Assembly: GCA_946122785.1 (NCBI GenBank)
Contig: CAMGYJ010000007.1
Coordinates: forward strand, 4,976,909-5,040,908
Reading direction: 5' to 3'
DNA length: 64,000 nucleotides
Source: Linum tenue
Taxonomy: Eukaryota > Streptophyta > Magnoliopsida > Malpighiales > Linaceae
This document shows positions 25,129 to 36,923 of this stretch, piece after piece (position 1 is the first letter of the stretch; each line of letters opens with the position of its first letter). The notes below the pieces were generated by a model, which worked only from the letters and a program-made list of their open reading frames with translations, had not been told where the DNA came from and did not search any database. The position numbers were made by a program, and so were the translations under genes.

Positions 25129-27426
25129 TCAGGATGTAGACATTGCTTTATAACCTTCCTTCTCAAGAAGACTTACTATGTTCATATCCCCAGTCCTTAT
25201 AATTCTTCCATCCTCCTACAAAATACCGTACCAGGGGACAGAATTAGCTAGAAGCATAGAAGACACATGATAAAGAAACTGATCCACAGGATGCAGGTGA
25301 CTTTAGAAGAAACACAACCACTATTAAACAGAACTATATGAATGAACGGGATACCATGATATGGACGAAGGAAGGCTGGATGAATTCCAAAAGCCGTCGA
25401 TAATGTGTAACCATCAAAACAGACTTCTTAGGCGTCAAGAGTCCATTTACTGCTTTCGCAACATCTTGGAGAGCATCGACATCCAGACCAGAATCAATCT
25501 CATCTAAGACGGACAAATCTGCTTCCAGAACCTGAAATATGCAGGCATGGCATTGGCAAATTAGACAAAGATGATTCGATGAAGCATAAGAGACACACAA
25601 GCAAAGCAAATAAATGAGTAAAATGCAAATGTACTATGTGTGATAATGCAGATCAGCACCCCATATGCTAAACATGACATCCGAATATTTATGAACAGGG
25701 AACTGCTGCTGCTCGTTAATAGTTCAATCATGAACTACCCAGTTTGCTCGGTAAGGAATCTTGCGTTAGTTCTATAATGATGTCAGAATACATCGCAGGA
25801 GAAGCAATTGTTCTACAGTTCCAATTCGAATGCACAAATCTCCTAGGCTATGTAAAGCCACGCACCAGGGGTACTCTAAGAGCATCTTACACAAAAGTTA
25901 TGTCATATCAAGTATATAATAAAAAAGAAGGAAGCCTAAGTTCCTAACCTTGCAAACTTTTACCAAAGAAACTCGATAACATAGAACTTAGATCAGCAGA
26001 ACGCAGATTTAGATACGAAACATTACCGCGAGCTGTAGAATCTCGTTCCTTTTCCTTTCACCACCGCTGAACCCTTCGTTAACATTTCTATTTAGAAAAT
26101 CACTTTTCATGTTCACAAGCTCAAGCTTGGGAAACAGGTACGCATAGAACTGCCGATAAAAAAGATAGATCAACAGTTAGTTTAACAAACTAACAAGTAT
26201 ATCCAGATATTGCTTTCGCTTTCTTACATGCATACTCAGCAGGAAGAAACTTTTGGGCTATGAATGTCAACATGAGCCATGGCATAAAAATGGGAAACGG
26301 AAATGGTTACTGAATGGATTGCTTGTCTGTAACCTCTATCAAAATAAGAGGTTTCATGTTTGCAGATGCCATGACATACATTAACAAAGAAAAAAAATTC
26401 AGAACCCAGTCCCCTAGATACCGGTGGAGAAACAAAAGCACAGCAAAATTCAAAGGAAAAGACACTTCGGCAGGCAAATCAGAAAAGGGAATGATACCTC
26501 AATTGGTCCAAGCTCGGGAAGACCTAGTTTTCTTCTTCGAGCATTGTAAGCCATATTTAGGAAGTCGCTATTGCTGACACCAGGGATTTCTACTGGGGAC
26601 TGAAAGCTCATAAAAAGCCCTGCAAGGGACCTGTCCTCCGGCTCCATGTCAAGCAAGTTCTCCCCTTTAAAGACAACGCTACCTCCGGTAACTTCATAAT
26701 GTGGATGGCCAACAAGAACCTAAGAAAAGTGCATTTAAGATTCATGAACAAAGCACCACCCACAAATCGAATCAATAGCATTCACATCACGTATAATTTC
26801 TCAATAGCATTCCCACAACTGGTGCCAGTTAAACAATCATGGCAGCCCAAACTAACAAACCATCTAAGCAAAAGCAAGGTTAGCAGCCAAAACTATCGCT
26901 TGAGATGACACACTAACCTTTGAGAATGTGCTTTTCCCAGAACCATTTTTGCCCATTATAGCATGGACCTATTCCCTCGCCCCGCAAAAGATAGAAAAAA
27001 TTTATAAGTCGAATGCAACAAGGAGACCCAAAATTCCAGAAACTGATGGAATCATATACTACAGACTATCAAAGTCAATATTACCTCTCCTTCATTCACG
27101 ACTAGGTTGACGCCCTTGAGAATCTCCTGTCCCGTTTCGGCAATCACGGCCTTCAAATCTCTGACTTCGAGCAACGGCTTCTTCCCCGGACCGCCGGCAC
27201 TCTCGTCGGAAGCAACTGTGGGGAGGGCCGTCGCCGCCAGAGGCCTGACGGTGAGGCGGCGGCGGTTGGTGGTGCCGAAGCAGAGACGAGTGGGAGTGGT
27301 GGGATGAGGGAGGAAGCTGAAATTGAACGCTAGTCGATTGGGCTTGGACGAAGCGGCGACCGGATTCGGAGTCGGAAGAGACGGCGACGGACGCGAGGAA
27401 GAGGAGAAATGAAGACGTTGAGCCAT
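25129..27426 (-). CDS. SUFC: SUFC: plastid Fe-S assembly ATPase (ABCI6)
   Basis: Six exons on the minus strand close to 333 residues: 27085-27426, 26918-26968, 26498-26719, 26027-26149, 25355-25531, 25129-25215. A ~85-residue Ser/Pro/Arg-rich plastid transit peptide precedes the ABC domain: Walker [10 protein letters not shown] (residues 120-128), signature FSGGE (232-236), Walker B with LSVLDE (E257), and the switch His in MVTH. SufC is a soluble ABC ATPase with no membrane domain that works with SufB and SufD as the SufBC2D scaffold assembling Fe-S clusters in plastids. Length and motif order match the family. I use the ATG beginning MAQRLHF; an upstream in-frame ATG lies in a poly-Phe stretch and is unlikely. 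It is tail-to-tail with DHAD, an Fe-S enzyme of the same compartment. Confidence 0.96.
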
Positions 27427-27662
27427 GGTTGGTGACGGGCTTGTTCGAGGAATGGCGTCTGGTCTGGAGAAGATGAAGAAGCCCGCACTAAATACTAAAA
27501 TATTAGTCAAATATTTTATAGCAAAAAAAAAAAAAAAAAAAAAGAGAGAGAGGAAAACTAAAAAAAAAACTACGATAGTCAAATATAGGAGGCACTACAA
27601 TTTTTGGCCAAAACTCCCCTAACTACCACTCCACTACAGTTTTGGCCCAATTTTCAAAACCT

Positions 27663-27715
27663 GTCACCGGGGAGCTCGAGACGGATTTTCGACCGGTCTC
27701 GAGCCCTCCGGTGAC
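27663..27715. repeat. Imperfect 53-bp palindrome
   Basis: GTCACCGGgGaGCTCGAGAC on the left pairs with gtctcgagc...ccggtgac on the right around a ~12-base loop. The DNA or RNA form would be a strong GC-rich hairpin in AT-rich surroundings. Function unknown. Confidence 0.7.
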
Positions 27716-28288
27716 GAGTTTTTAACCTACTCGATGTTGAGGTGAAAATTGATAATTGATCTATCTGGAATCGGTCTTGGAAAGTTACGACCAGTTCTAA
27801 AAGGTCGTGATCGTGCAACATGCTCACGACATAAAAAAAGAGTTCACAATCGTGCAAATAAAATTCACGAACATGCTTCGTCATAATAAATTAAAAATAG
27901 ATCAGTGAAAGATAGAGTCAACTGTGATCGAAGTGGATTACTGCACATGAAATTTTTGGACAGTAGGTATTCGGATCAGTAACAAATCTTATGATGCTTT
28001 AGAACTGCACTCAGTTGCTCGTGGTTGAATTTTAATTACAAAGTATCCAAGCTCCTCCCTCAGATACATTCAATCACCCAACTTTGATGAACCATTTCTG
28101 ATTTATCACACACCAAAAAAAAAAAAAAAAAAGCAAAAACAAAAAACAAAAGAGGTTATTAAAACTAGCAGAGATCTTTAAGCTCAGCAGAGGATCGACC
28201 TGAGTTATGTTCTAAGCAACAGCGACAGCCAGTGCTAATGATATGCTGGAAGCTCGCTATCCTTCGTGCTAACAGTCGCGCGAGAATT
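27716..28288. other. Intergenic, SUFC 5' flank to NT-C2 3' flank
   Basis: No gene seen. From ~28005 it is the 3' flank of the NT-C2 gene, and this part is repeated at ~32735-32965 in the duplicate. Confidence 0.6.
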
Positions 28289-31200
28289 TCAACTGCAGCC
28301 GCCTGTGTTAGTTGTGAGTTGGGTGTAGTGGAACTCGACCTGAAGGCGGTGATGGAGAGGGGTAGACGCCATCAACCCTTTCTTGAGATCTGCCTGCAAC
28401 TCCCTGATCGGAATGGCTGCAAGGAAGCTCTTAATATACTCCTTGCAGGCCTCCTTTCCTCGCCACAAAATTTTCTCTTCCGTCTCAGAATTATCCGTGT
28501 CACTTAAGTTAGCTGCAATGGTCAATTGAGCTTCTGCACTTTTCTCTCCGTGCGAGTTGCTGCTGTTTGTTGCTTGTGCCTTGTCCTTGGTGGTGGAATT
28601 TTCATCTGATGAAGATTCGGCTGGTTTTGGAAGAAGCTCGATTGTCGTGTCCTTGTCAAACTTCAAGATATATGCCTGATTGCATCCTTCAAAAAGGCGT
28701 TCCCCAAGAGTGTCTATGATGTAATATGCATCTTGGTCCACCTTTAGGATGAAGAAATGGTCATTCCAGCTCACAATGTAGACAAAAAGCTCACCAGAAG
28801 CAGGTGAGCTGTTGTTACGGCTGATTTCCTCCCAGATGCTGTCAAAGGACATGGCGCCATGAAGGAAGTTGAAATTCTCTGCTGCTCCCTCCTCAATCTC
28901 TTCTGGATGGAAAAACCCTATGAAGGACTTCTCTGGTACTACAGTGAGCGGACATATATTAGCCCGAAGGACAGTCTCTAGATCAAAGTGTTTGTCAGGA
29001 AACCGTTGTCTGTACTCTTCATTCTCACAAAGGTTTCTCCATTGCAGTGATCCATCCCTGATCAGGTCATCAAACACCGACTTGATCGGGGCTTCTTCAT
29101 ATTGGTTGGACTGCAACCAGTTAGCAATGATGGCAACCAGGGCTGTGCAAGCACTCTCTCCTGCAGCCCGCTCATGCCTTTGATCAATTGATGCAAAGAA
29201 GACCTGTGTTTGGAGCTTCATTTTACCATCTCGACTCACTACTTCTTTTGTTTCCCAGCTGCCTACAGAGAAACAGCCGTTATCTCCAAATTCAGAGAAG
29301 GATGATCTGCTTGTGGTGGAACATTCTTCTGATTTTCTCCCCTGCCAGAAAAAAAATAACAGAAGAAGGCTCTCGCGTTAGCTTGAAATGAATTTCAATC
29401 ACCCTTGACGCAAAATAAAAACAACAATAAAAAAGATCCACATACCCCGAAGTTAGATTCGTCAGATGATGAGGAGCTCAACTGTCTGCGATCGAAATCA
29501 ATGTCATCTCCACCTTCTTCCCCATAATGCTTCTTCAGAAGAGGTTCTCCTTTAACTCTGACCTTGGAAGATCCAAACCCGAGTTTCCTTTTCCTCCAAG
29601 GCAAGAAGAGTCTAGACTTCAGCCTCTCCTTCAAAGGATGTTCTTGGAAGATAAATTCAGCTGGTGATTGCTCAGATTGAAAGGAACCACCTCCATCATC
29701 TAGCTTTCTGTTGTTGAAATATATCCACTCCGACCATTCCTCACCTTCACCACCACTCATAATGTTCGTCAAAGCTGACCCTTGAGCAAAATTAGTATAG
29801 GCCAATGCTACTGCATAATTCAGTGATGGCTGAGAACCGTCATCAGCCATTGCCTCAAATTCTAAACCAGCAGCAGCTGCTTCATCATTCCGGAAGGACT
29901 CTCCTCCTTCAGAGTATATGTTATTTGCTGCTGCCGCATCACTATCGGTGGTCTCTTCACCAAATGAATGCTTCTTCTTGCCGCCACTTTGCAAGAGCCT
30001 GACATTTCTGAGCCGGGCTCTCAGACCAGTAAGCTCTTCAGTGTGTCCTGAGGATGACATACAAGAGAGTGTCCTTTCAAGAGGCACCATTGTTCTTTGA
30101 TCTTGTTGTAATGGAGGCCCGATCGTTCTGAGCTCTGTCAACCCAAGAGTTATCTGCATTGTGGTCAAACAAAAACATATATAAGTATCATTCCTGGAGT
30201 TTTGGTGGAAACTGGAACAGATGCTAAACTGGGTTCTAAAATGATAACAAGCTCATTTCTGAAGAACTTACATGAAGCAAAAGACTACTAGTCCCTTGAG
30301 GAGGAGAGGCAGTAGGAGGTGTTAGAGGTAAATGAATTTGAAGCTCTGTGTCAGTCGTTGTTGAAACAAATTCTGCAAGGTTAATCACAGCAGTCCCAGT
30401 GGCCTGGAATTTGTTCTCTAATCCTTCTTCGCTGGTAACCTGAATCGACCGCCCCATTATTAGGCTTAGGCAGTGAACTGCTTATCACATTATTGCAGTA
30501 AATAAAAAGGTGGAACCACGAAGAGGCAAAAACTAAAATAACAAGAGTTTAGAGTGGGAGAGAATTTTGTATTTGAGGGGCCATGGAAGAGAGACAGAGT
30601 GAAAGGGAGTGAAGAATTCCAGGGAGCCCTTAAGACTATGTGCCAGTAATTGTCACCTGTGAAACGAGCAGGTGACAGGAGGCTCACAGCAACACTCACT
30701 CTCTGTGAAGCTTATTACTATACAATACTACTCTTAACAAAAAGAAAACATTCCTGACATTTACCAGATTTTGTCCAATTGAATTGAATAACTATCACCA
30801 TATCCATATTCTATGTTTTGATTGTCTCCTTCCTTTCTGTTTCTTCTTCTTTTTGTACAGTTCCTAAATGCATTGAGAAAGGAGAGTTGACCCCCACGAA
30901 ATGGACAGACATACATGCCACTCATACCAGGAAGCTTTATGCCCAGCATAAATGTCAGAGGCTCAGAGAACTTGAACAAACTAAAACAATAATATAGGGA
31001 AAATTGTTATCTAATTGCAAGTCAACTCTTATCTGGGGTGGGGATCAACCGTTTCCTCAATATGTCAGGTCAACTATGGCAAGAACACATTGGAAACTTG
31101 TCATCCAAAATGAATAAATCAAGGAAGAAGAGGAAACAAAATCCAAAGCTAGCTTTCCCTAGATCATGAAACAGATAATCAGGGAGTTCAGAGAATGAGG

Positions 31201-31613
31201 AACATGCATGACCAGCAAAGAAACATCTCAGAAATTTGATATATATAACTACTCACATTGAAAACAGTAAGAGCAACCTCCCAGGGGAGAAACAGGCCCT
31301 CTCTTTGACCTGAAAAGCTGCAAACATTTGTGAAATCCTCATTCCATTGGAAACAACCAACTCCATCATCATCATCAGCGCAAAACCCCACACATTCCTG
31401 AGTCAAATTCCTCTTCACAGCCCTCTTCCTCCTCAACGGCCTCAAAGCAATCCCCTTTTCACCTTTCCACTTCACCTCAACCACCAACCTCCTCTCCTTT
31501 TTCTCCTCCACTTGATCACCATCCTTCTTCAGCCCTTCCAGCCTCTGTACCACGATTCTCGCCTCAAGCTTCCTCGACGGCCAGGTCGGCCACCTCATCA
31601 TCTTCACCACCAT
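28289..31613 (-). CDS. NT-type C2 (EEIG1/EHBP1-like) domain protein
   Basis: Four exons on the minus strand close to 761 residues: 31257-31613, 30272-30439, 29446-30153, 28289-29341. The N-terminus (EARIVVQRLEGL, RLVVEVKWKG, then CVGF.ADDDDGVGCFQWNEDFTN and LPWEVALTVFN) is the NT-C2 fold of EEIG1/EHBP1 proteins, a lipid- or membrane-associated C2 variant. The middle is Ser/Glu-rich and low complexity; the last exon holds a conserved plant-specific region with a papain-like look (SWNDHFFILKVD, YYIIDTLGERL) of unknown activity. Arabidopsis has uncharacterised homologues; no substrate is known. I start at the ATG of MVVKMM; an in-frame ATG 24 codons upstream is possible. A decayed copy of the whole locus lies immediately upstream. 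Confidence 0.85.
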
Positions 31614-32734
31614 TTGTTCTCCTCCCCCTGCCCCGAAAATTTTGATCTTTTCCCTCACAGAGAAAGAAAGGAAGAAGAAAGTCAACCTGGGTAACGACGT
31701 GGATCCTTTGCAAAGGGCAGAGAAACTAATTTGGAGGAGATGAGATTGACGATTCCCCTAACAACCCTTTCAAATTTGGACACGGGGGAACGAATTCGAG
31801 GAAGAAGCCCTCAAACTTGAACCATAAAAAAAACCCCCTCAATCTCCTACAGATTTGGAAAGATCGATCGGCGGTAAATACTCTGCGGAATCTGCGCTAA
31901 CCCCTGCCAGCGATCTTCCAGATCCAGATCCAAAGGTTATCCAGATCCGGATAACTTTCCTATTTTTTCTCCTCCTCTCCAAAGAATCGTACTAAGCTCA
32001 CTCCCGGATCGTCGCGAGAAGAAATCCCTTCTACGGTCACCGAATGTGAAGATTTTTTCCCCCTGAAAAATCGATGATTCTTCTGTAACCTTCCTTCTAG
32101 ATCTGTATGTTGATCTGCCGTAGAGACGGTTTCTGAAGATGCTCAGCGTCTAGTTGGTCTTCACAGAAATGGAGGGAGAGGCAGAAAATGGCAATTGCTG
32201 TTCTTTTTTTATTTTGCAATCGAACGCGTGAGAGATGCAGAGAAAGACAGGCAAGAGAGCGGCCATGAATGGGACTTCTAAATGAAAAAAAAGAAGCTTT
32301 GGATAATGAAGGAGAAAAAGGGGGAAAAAAAATGGGTCAATAACAATACCTAACGACTAACGCTAAATCCCTAACGTCTCTTATTTCTTTTGCGCTGGTA
32401 GGTATACTGCATAACTTTTGGCAACTTTGCAAAACAGTCCTTCTACTTTTATCCAACCTTCGTACCAACTCCGATGCACCGCGAAAATACATAGGTAGGT
32501 GGTTGAGAGAGAAGTCGATCATTCGTCACTCATCACATGTTGAAGTCACGTCAGGAAATTCATGACTATTTCAAGAGAGGTTCCGTGAAAATGTCCAAAC
32601 GACAAGCTACGCATATGACGAAAATGAGTAGAACAGGAAAAACTCGGATTTGTGTCTTCATGAACGGAAAAAAAAGCTGCTCGAATTTACCCCGAGTTCA
32701 TCTTCGAAGAGTCAGTTGAAGGTAAAGAGTTTTT
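31614..32734. other. NT-C2 gene 5' flank
   Basis: Leader and promoter region of the NT-C2 gene, rich in purine/pyrimidine tracts. No other gene seen. The 32395-32455 part (GCAACTTTGCAAAACA) recurs at 34741-34800, marking the far end of the duplicated unit. Confidence 0.5.
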
Positions 32735-34522
32735 CAATGCGATCAAGTTGCTTGCAGTTGAAGTTAATTACAAAGTATCCAAGATCCACCTTTGGATGCA
32801 TCGAATCATTCCATATTGATAATGCCGTTGCCAATTTATTCATCTCAGCCACATAAGAGAAGAAAAAAAGAATCCAAAGAACAAGGGCGATTAAAACTAG
32901 CAGAGCTCTTTGAGCTTGTGTGTGTTCTAAGCAACGACAGGGAGAGCTAATGATGTTGGTAACTCCGCCTCCAGAAGGACTCTCCTCCGTCGGAGTAGAT
33001 GTTATTTGCTGCTGCTGCTGCATCAGCAATGGTGGTCTCTTCACCAAAAGGAACGCTTCATCTAATCTTCTTGCCGCCGCCTTGCAAGAGATATCTGCAT
33101 TGCAGTCGAATGATATTTTTCGCAACATAAGGATCATTCTTGGAGTTCAGGTGGAAACTGGAAAAAACAAGCTCATTTCAGAAGAACTTACATGAAGCAA
33201 AAGACCAGCACTCCCTTGAGGAGTGGCAGTAGGAGGTGTCAAGAGGTAAATCAATCTGAAGCACTTTATCAGTGGCTATTGAAACTAAATCTGCAAGGTT
33301 TTATCACAGCAGTCCCCAGTGGCCTGGACTTTGTTATCTGATAATTCTTCACTGGCAACCTGAATCAGCAGCCCCATCACAAGGCAAGGAACTGTTAATC
33401 GCATTATTGCAGTAAATAAAAAAGGGGAACCACTCAATCACTCAGTTAACCATGACGAGACAAAAAGATTTAAAAAAAAAAGAGAGTTGACTTTAGAGAG
33501 TTGGACAAATACTGCATTTGTGGGCCATTGAAGAGAGAGAGAAGAAAGAAAGAAAGTGAAGAGGAATTCCAGGGCAGGGAGCCCTCAAGAATGATATGTG
33601 GCTAGTGATTGTCACATGTGAAACGCTCATATTCTGCAAAGCTTATTACTCCACTATGTTCATATCCTTTGTTTTGATCTTATCCTTGCTATTTTTTCTT
33701 CTTCTTTTTGTAGAGTTCCCCACCTTATTGTAAATGCAGTTCATTCATGATATGCATGCCAAATTTGCATTGAAAAAGGAGGGTTGACCCCCAGGAAATG
33801 GACAGACAGACATGCCATTCATACCAGGAAGCTTAATGCCCAACATAAATGTCAGAAATAATAATTGCCTAGAGAAGTTGAACAAACTGAAACACTAGAA
33901 TAGGGAAGCAAAACCAGAACAAAGAAAGAACCTTCACAATGTGTTATCTAGTTACAAGCAAACTCTTAGCTGGGGTGGGGATCAACCATTTCCTCAGAGG
34001 AAACAACGGCAAGAACCCATTGGAAACCTTTATCAAAATGAATCAATCAAATAATAAGAGGAAACAGAATCCAAAGCTAGCTTTCCCTAGAGCAGGAAAC
34101 AGATGATGAGGGAGTTCAGAAAGTGAAGAACATGAATTATCAGCAAAGAAACATATCATAAATCTGCTGCTGTTCTTAGTATAATAATAACTACTCACAT
34201 GGAAAACAGTAATAGCAACCTCCCAGAGTAGAAACAGGCCCTCTCTTTGACCTGAAAAGCTGCAAACATTTGTGAAATCCTCATTCCATTGGAAACAACC
34301 AACCTAATCACCATCACCGCGAAACCCCACACATTTCTGAGTCAAATTCCTCCCCGCAACCCTGTTCCGCCTCAACGTCCTCCAAGCAATCCCCTTTACG
34401 CCTTTCCATTTCACCTCAACCACCAACCTCTTCTTTATCTTCTCCACTGGATCATCAACTTTCTTCAGCCCTTCCAGCCTCTGTACCACGATTCTCGCCT
34501 CAAGCTTCCTCGACGGCCATAC
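32735..34522 (-). pseudogene. Decayed duplicate of the NT-C2 gene
   Basis: Sequence parallels 28005-31590 in the same order and strand, including introns, so it is a DNA-level duplication, not a retrocopy. Matching parts: 3' flank (32750-32960 to 28020-28245); piece of exon 3 (32975-33100 to 29890-30160, with an internal deletion); exon 2 (33190-33365 to 30272-30440); intron 1 (33400-34190 to 30485-31250); exon 1 (34230-34522 to 31290-31580). Exon 4 and most of exon 3 are deleted, the start codon is lost and exon 1 has a stop after GFRGDGD. Not functional. Confidence 0.9.
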
Positions 34523-34800
34523 AGAGAAAGGTTGGAAAGAACGACTATAAGAAAGAAAGAAAGAAAGTGGTGGCGTTTATTTGATTTGTACAAGGAAAAC
34601 CTAAAAGTGAAAAGTTGGGATGTAACGTAACAGATTGGTTTGGTGTTGGTGGCAGAGTAAGAGAGTTTCTATCTTTTTTATGTGTGTGGGCCAAAAGAAG
34701 AAATAGGAAAAAAGGGGTCAAAAGAGACCTAAGACCTAAGATTGGTTTGGTATACTGCAGAACTGTAGACAACTTTGCAAAACAATCCTTTTACTAGCTG
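32735..34800 (-). repeat. Segmental duplication, copy 2 (parent 28005-32455)
   Basis: Extends the pseudogene to its 5' flank: 34741-34800 matches 32395-32455 (gtatactgca, caactttgcaaaac). The copy is about half the parent length because of internal deletions. The pair is in direct orientation, back to back. Confidence 0.8.
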
Positions 34801-35800
34801 ATACATAATCATTAAGCATACCTAACCAATTTGTTGAACACCACATGTTTCTGAGTACACAAATAGAAGAAGACAGCTCTTACCTGCATCATCTATGTTA
34901 CAAGTTAAGGGAAAAGGTTTTGCTTGCAACTCAAGGTGGTGGCAGAAGTAGAGAAATAAAGATCAAGGAACTCCTGCATTGGACTAGCTGATACATAATC
35001 CACTGAGCATAATAGTTGTTAGAACATAATTCACCATAAAATTGCAGCCTGCTTAGCCAAGTAAGTGGATAACGACCATGATTATTCTTCCATCTTATAT
35101 AGCCATTGGAATGCAAAATGCCATGCTCTTGCTCAATAGTCAGACAAGTCTGATTGTGACTGCAGTGACAACTCTCAACGTTCTTCATTCTCATACATAG
35201 TAGAAACTGATCAGAAGCTCCGTGTCTCAACTGTTGTCACTTGACACTTTCGACCGCAAAAGAAACTTCATCTGCAACTGTGTCTTCATCTACCAGAATC
35301 AGAGTAGCTCAAAAAATTGCAGCTTGAAGTAAGTGTCCTATTCCAAGAACATAAACAATACATGAAGCCTGGGAGCTCACTTGCGGACCGGACCAATTGG
35401 ATGATCTGCTGCTGCGGATTACTGTTCAATTAGTGCAGTCATATGTTGCAGGAGGCACCATGGGGAGTTTTGATTGAGGATGGTCACACTTGTGAATTCT
35501 CTCTTCTCAGCAGTAGCAGCAGCTAACTAATTGTATATATAGGTATCATAGATCAAGTGAAAGACTCAAAAGTGCTTTGTGCTTGGCGACAATGAGTGGG
35601 TCAAGATAGCTACTTTGTATTAGCCGAGGTCCAAAGACTGGAAATTGGAAGAACAAAATACCAGCAGAACTGGTTGTGCTTAAAATAGTTCAATTCCCAC
35701 ATTCACACCGAATCAAGCAGTAGCCCAAACCCATAATCATACAATTGAAACAATCGAGTTTGCAGTATTCAGAAGAATGTACAATGGAGACTAGAGGCGG
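34801..35800. other. Intergenic, no gene seen
   Basis: A 22-bp phrase ctagctgatacataatc occurs twice (34795 and 34985). Otherwise nothing recognised. The last part is the 3' flank of the minus-strand membrane-protein gene. Confidence 0.55.
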
Positions 35801-36352
35801 CTAGAGAAGGGTGATGAGGATGAAAATGAGGAGAGCAGCGATGAAGGAGTACTTGAGAGCAGCAACGAGGATGGCGAGCGAAATGGTGAAGAGCTGCCAG
35901 AGCACCGAGACGCTGGCCCAGGTGAGCAATCCGGTCAATCCGACGGCGACCACGTTGTCGGGATCTGGGTCCAGCAGCAGACTTACCCAGTTGACGTTGG
36001 ATAGGAAAGGGGGTCGCCGTCCGCTACCACCCTCTTCCCCCAAATCGCCGCCGCCGCCATTCTTCTTGCTTTTGCTGTTACCATCGTCGGAGCTAGGGTT
36101 TTGCTTATCCTCCCGCACCTGGTCGATGTCGTCGTTGTCGCCGTCTCGGTTGGCGGCGGCGCAAGCGATTGGCCGTGGCCGGTGTAGCGGGGAGTGGGAT
36201 TTGAAAAGGGGAGTTGGAGGAGGAGGTGGAAGCGGGAGAATGGACGCAGGAGGAGAAGGGAAGTGGTGGCGGCGGCGGTGTGGAGTTGAAGGGATTGAGA
36301 TCGAGGAGATGATGCAATTTGACGGTGGCGAGAGGAAGGCGGAGCGGAACAT
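35801..36352 (-). CDS. Small plastid-targeted membrane protein, unknown function
   Basis: Single exon, 183 residues, starting MFRSAFLSPPSN. Residues 1-~68 are Ser/Pro/His/Arg-rich with a typical transit-peptide end (PIACAAANRDG). A charged, glycine-rich linker follows (DDDIDQV to EEGGSGRR). The last ~60 residues hold two hydrophobic segments (VVAVGLTGLLTWASVSVLW and ALKYSFIAALLIFILITLL) ending at the stop. I do not recognise a named family; the layout suggests a plastid envelope or thylakoid protein. The frame is open 50 codons further upstream, but that part overlaps the tRNA gene, so I use ATG 36352. Confidence 0.75.
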   Translation of the reverse strand: MFRSAFLSPPSNCIISSISIPSTPHRRRHHFPSPPASILPLPPPPPTPLFKSHSPLHRPRPIACAAANRDGDNDDIDQVREDKQNPSSDDGNSKSKKNGGGGDLGEEGGSGRRPPFLSNVNWVSLLLDPDPDNVVAVGLTGLLTWASVSVLWQLFTISLAILVAALKYSFIAALLIFILITLL

Positions 36353-36445
36353 TGTTGTTTTCGATTGAACGAAAGAAAGGAGAAGAAAACAGAGTGATAG
36401 GGAAAAAAAGAAAAACGATGCAACAGTAAGAAGAGAAATGGGGGG

Positions 36446-36456
36446 AAAAAAAAAAT
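36446..36456 (-). terminator. Pol III terminator of tRNA-Arg
   Basis: On the minus strand a run of ten T (plus-strand A-run 36446-36455) begins one base after the tRNA 3' end, the RNA polymerase III stop signal. Confidence 0.85.
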
Positions 36457-36530
36457 CGACCACAGTGGGAGTCGAACCCACGACCTTTTGATCCGAAGTC
36501 AAACGCGCTAATCCACTGCGCTATGCGGTC
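36457..36530 (-). tRNA. tRNA-Arg (anticodon UCG)
   Basis: The minus strand folds as a cloverleaf: acceptor GACCGCA pairing with TGTGGTC, D-arm with A-box TAGCGCAGTGG, anticodon loop CTTCGGA with TCG at 34-36, T-arm GGGTTCGACTCCC. It reads CGA/CGG-type arginine codons. No intron and no encoded CCA, as normal for nuclear plant tRNAs. The protein gene starting at 36352 lies 104 bp downstream on the same strand. Confidence 0.97.
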
Positions 36531-36923
36531 GTTTGTGTTAAGTTTTGTGGCTTTCTTTATTTATTAGAATTTGAGCTATAGCTTTCAGATGCTAGGTTCG
36601 AGAAATTGATTGTTGATGAAAGTTGAAAGCATAGAGATCCTACAATGTTTTCTTAGCGATTAGGGTGATAAGAGCTGAAATGCATAATGTGAAGAATCAT
36701 AGGAAACCATATATTCTCAAAATCACAAGGGAATCCTCTTCTCAAATCTCACCCTTTACATATATACAAATTTCTATCACACATTGGAACTCCCCTCACA
36801 AAATTCCACGGCAATTGTTTTGTTCCTTTGATTCTCTTGTGTCAGATTTTGTGAGGGAGTTTCAGCTCTGCTGGAACTGCATATAATCCCCACTCCAGTG
36901 TCGGAGTAAATCATCATACGTCG
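36531..36923. other. Intergenic, no gene seen
   Basis: Lies between the tRNA gene and the stop of the RING-H2 gene; it holds that gene's 3' UTR. Nothing else recognised. Confidence 0.6.

Noticed and set aside
35811..36368. 185-codon plus-strand frame
   Set aside because: Shadow of the minus-strand membrane protein; low-complexity Arg/Gly/Ser.
36353..36502. 50-codon N-terminal extension of the small membrane protein
   Set aside because: It would start inside the tRNA-Arg gene and cross its T-run terminator; the ATG at 36352 gives a proper transit peptide.
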